Origin: Lachnospiraceae bacterium
Lineage (GTDB): Bacteria; Bacillota; Clostridia; Lachnospirales; Lachnospiraceae
Reading direction: 5' to 3'
Length of the DNA: 5,609 bases
NCBI GenBank assembly: GCA_017964055.1
Contig: JAGCSS010000042.1
Span: 1 to 5,609, forward strand
The notes beneath the pieces were generated by a model. The model was not told the DNA's origin. It saw only the letters and a list, made by a program, of their open reading frames with translations, and did no database searches. The position numbers were made by a program, and so were the translations under genes. Of the stretch, positions 4,610-5,609 are shown in pieces. The first letter of the stretch is position 1, and each line of letters begins with the position of its first letter.

Positions 4610-5461
4610 TTAGCAATTCTGCTTGCCTTCCACCACTCTGTCGAGCCCGGCGAGGTCCTTATGCACTGCGACCTGCTCAAAGCCTGCCGCCTTCATGAGC
4701 GCCGCTACCGCCTCGCCCTGCGTATCTCCTATCTCAAAAACAAGCCATCCGCCGGGCGTGAGCCTTTCGGGTGCCTCGTTCACTATCCTTCTGTAAAACA
4801 CCAGCCCGTCCTCGCCGCCGTCGAGCGCCGTCATCGGCTCATACTTCCATATCTCCGGTATGAGTCCGTGAATGAGTCCGGTATCTATATACGGCGGATT
4901 GGCCGTTATAATGTCATATCTGCCTTGGAGCCCCTCAAACAGGTCCGCCTCAATGAGTCTCACCGCAGTTCCGTTCAGCTCCGCGTTTTTCTTCGCGACG
5001 GCCAGCGCAGCACCGGAAATGTCGGTCGCCTCGGCATCGGTGATATTACCGAGCTTTGTGACCGATATCGCAACGCAGCCGCTGCCGGTGCACAGATCGA
5101 GGTACCGAAGTCTCTCACGGTCGCGCCGTAAAACCTTAACCGCCTCCAGCGCGCGTTCCGCCAGGATCTCGGTATCCTGCCTCGGTATCAGGCAGTCCTT
5201 ATTACAGATAAAAGGCAGTCCCATGAATTCCTGACTGCCTAATATATACTGTATCGGTTCCCTGGCACTCCGTCGCCGGATCAGCTCCTTCAGGCGCGAA
5301 AGGCTGTCCGCTGGGATCTCCTCATCCCGCGCGAGCAGATACTGCGCCTCTGTCATATCCCCGACATATTCCGTTAAATATCTCGCATCTAATGCAGGCT
5401 CGGGCACTCCGGCCGCTTCAAGCTCCGCAGCTGCCCGCCTGTAAGCCTCAAAGTATGTCAA
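4610..5461 (-). CDS. prmC: Peptide chain release factor N5-glutamine methyltransferase
   Basis: PrmC (HemK) methylates the GGQ glutamine of RF1 and RF2 using S-adenosylmethionine, which raises release activity. With a TTG start at 5461 the protein has 283 residues, the normal family length. The N-terminal five-helix release-factor-binding domain spans about 1-75 (TYFEAYRRAAAELEAAG onward). A linker carries REPIQYILGSQEF and IPRQDTE. The Rossmann-type methyltransferase domain has the SAM-binding motif LDLCTGSGCVAIS (121-133), an acidic TD at 146-147 and the catalytic NPPY at 188-191 that holds the substrate glutamine. The TTG start is chosen because AAGGA (5470-5474) stands 8 nt before it, while the ATG at 5536 adds 25 basic, serine-rich residues that are merely the upstream gene read in another frame. 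It starts 4 nt after the upstream gene's stop, implying tight coupling. Confidence 0.95.
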   Translation of the reverse strand: MTYFEAYRRAAAELEAAGVPEPALDARYLTEYVGDMTEAQYLLARDEEIPADSLSRLKELIRRRSAREPIQYILGSQEFMGLPFICNKDCLIPRQDTEILAERALEAVKVLRRDRERLRYLDLCTGSGCVAISVTKLGNITDAEATDISGAALAVAKKNAELNGTAVRLIEADLFEGLQGRYDIITANPPYIDTGLIHGLIPEIWKYEPMTALDGGEDGLVFYRRIVNEAPERLTPGGWLVFEIGDTQGEAVAALMKAAGFEQVAVHKDLAGLDRVVEGKQNC

Positions 5462-5465
5462 ATCG

Positions 5466-5609
5466 TCAGTCCTTCTTCTGCTTAAGAATGAAATACTGGT
5501 CCAGCGCCTTAAGGATCTCGTCATCCTCCTCGTCATCGGGCACCGGAGTATTCAGATCGATCTTACCCGATGCGGTCTTAAATACCTTATCCTCTGTCTT
5601 CGGCTTCGC
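5466..5609 (-). CDS. C-terminal tail of the gene upstream of prmC, 5' end outside the window
   Basis: Reading the minus strand from the right edge gives 47 codons ending at TGA (5466-5468), in a different frame from prmC. The tail is lysine-rich and then strongly acidic: AKPKTEDKVFKTASGKIDL, then a PDDEEDD cluster, then EILKALDQYFILKQKKD. This looks like a disordered linker followed by a short helix, not a catalytic domain. In many Clostridia the gene before prmC-prfA encodes a DUF1385 (YqhQ-type) membrane protein, so that is a reasonable guess from gene order, but nothing in the visible tail proves it. The 4-nt gap to prmC makes it part of the same operon. The frame being real is supported by its providing the prmC Shine-Dalgarno and by the clean stop just before the prmC start. 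Confidence 0.8.
   Translation of the reverse strand, partial: AKPKTEDKVFKTASGKIDLNTPVPDDEEDDEILKALDQYFILKQKKD
5470..5474 (-). promoter_or_regulatory. Ribosome binding site supporting the TTG start of prmC
   Basis: The coding strand reads AAGAAGGAC directly before the upstream gene's TGA, with AAGGA 8 nt ahead of TTG. The site is formed by the last codons of the upstream gene (KKD), so translation of the two genes is probably linked. Confidence 0.8.

Noticed and set aside
3710..5131. Several long plus-strand open frames opposite prfA and prmC
   Set aside because: They are by-products of GC-rich codons of the conserved minus-strand genes; their translations are low-complexity serine, arginine or histidine-rich strings.
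1..5609. CRISPR array, tRNA, rRNA, transposase or integrase
   Set aside because: No regularly spaced repeats, no tRNA or rRNA signature, and no transposase or recombinase motifs were seen on either strand.

Overview
The window looks like a chromosomal segment of a Gram-positive anaerobe of the Clostridia, probably Lachnospiraceae-like. This is inferred from AGGAGG-type ribosome binding sites, the clostridial flavour of the release factor and PrmC sequences (for example DLCTGSGC and IPRQDTE in PrmC), a YozG-type mini-HTH regulator, and a beta-helix-type surface protein start. The species cannot be fixed from sequence alone.

Layout. (1) Positions 2-772 (+) are the C-terminal part of a GC-rich gene cut by the window edge. 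I do not recognise its family. (2) Positions ~780-2520 form an AT-richer accessory block, roughly 37-38 % GC in sampled lines against 53-62 % in sampled flanking lines. It holds a bidirectional terminator, a small secreted protein on the minus strand, a divergent 69-aa HTH regulator, a candidate ~76-nt small RNA with its own promoter and terminator, and a Phd/YefM-ParE type II toxin-antitoxin operon with a perfect 22-bp operator palindrome. (3) Positions 2526-5609 (-) are a GC-rich housekeeping operon read right to left: the tail of an unidentified gene, prmC, prfA, then a TrmH/SpoU-family RNA 2'-O-methyltransferase, closed by a strong hairpin at 2526-2552.

How it fits together. PrmC methylates the glutamine of the GGQ motif of the release factor encoded next to it. 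The RNA methyltransferase behind them probably modifies rRNA, so the operon serves translation. The accessory block sits between two oppositely ended transcription units (convergent with the housekeeping operon) and is bounded by strong terminators on both sides, as expected of a tolerated insertion site. Its most interesting content is the compact non-coding unit at 1727-1839, between the regulator and the toxin-antitoxin pair: a near-consensus promoter, a predicted start that coincides with the base of a foldable stem, and an intrinsic terminator stacked directly on that stem.
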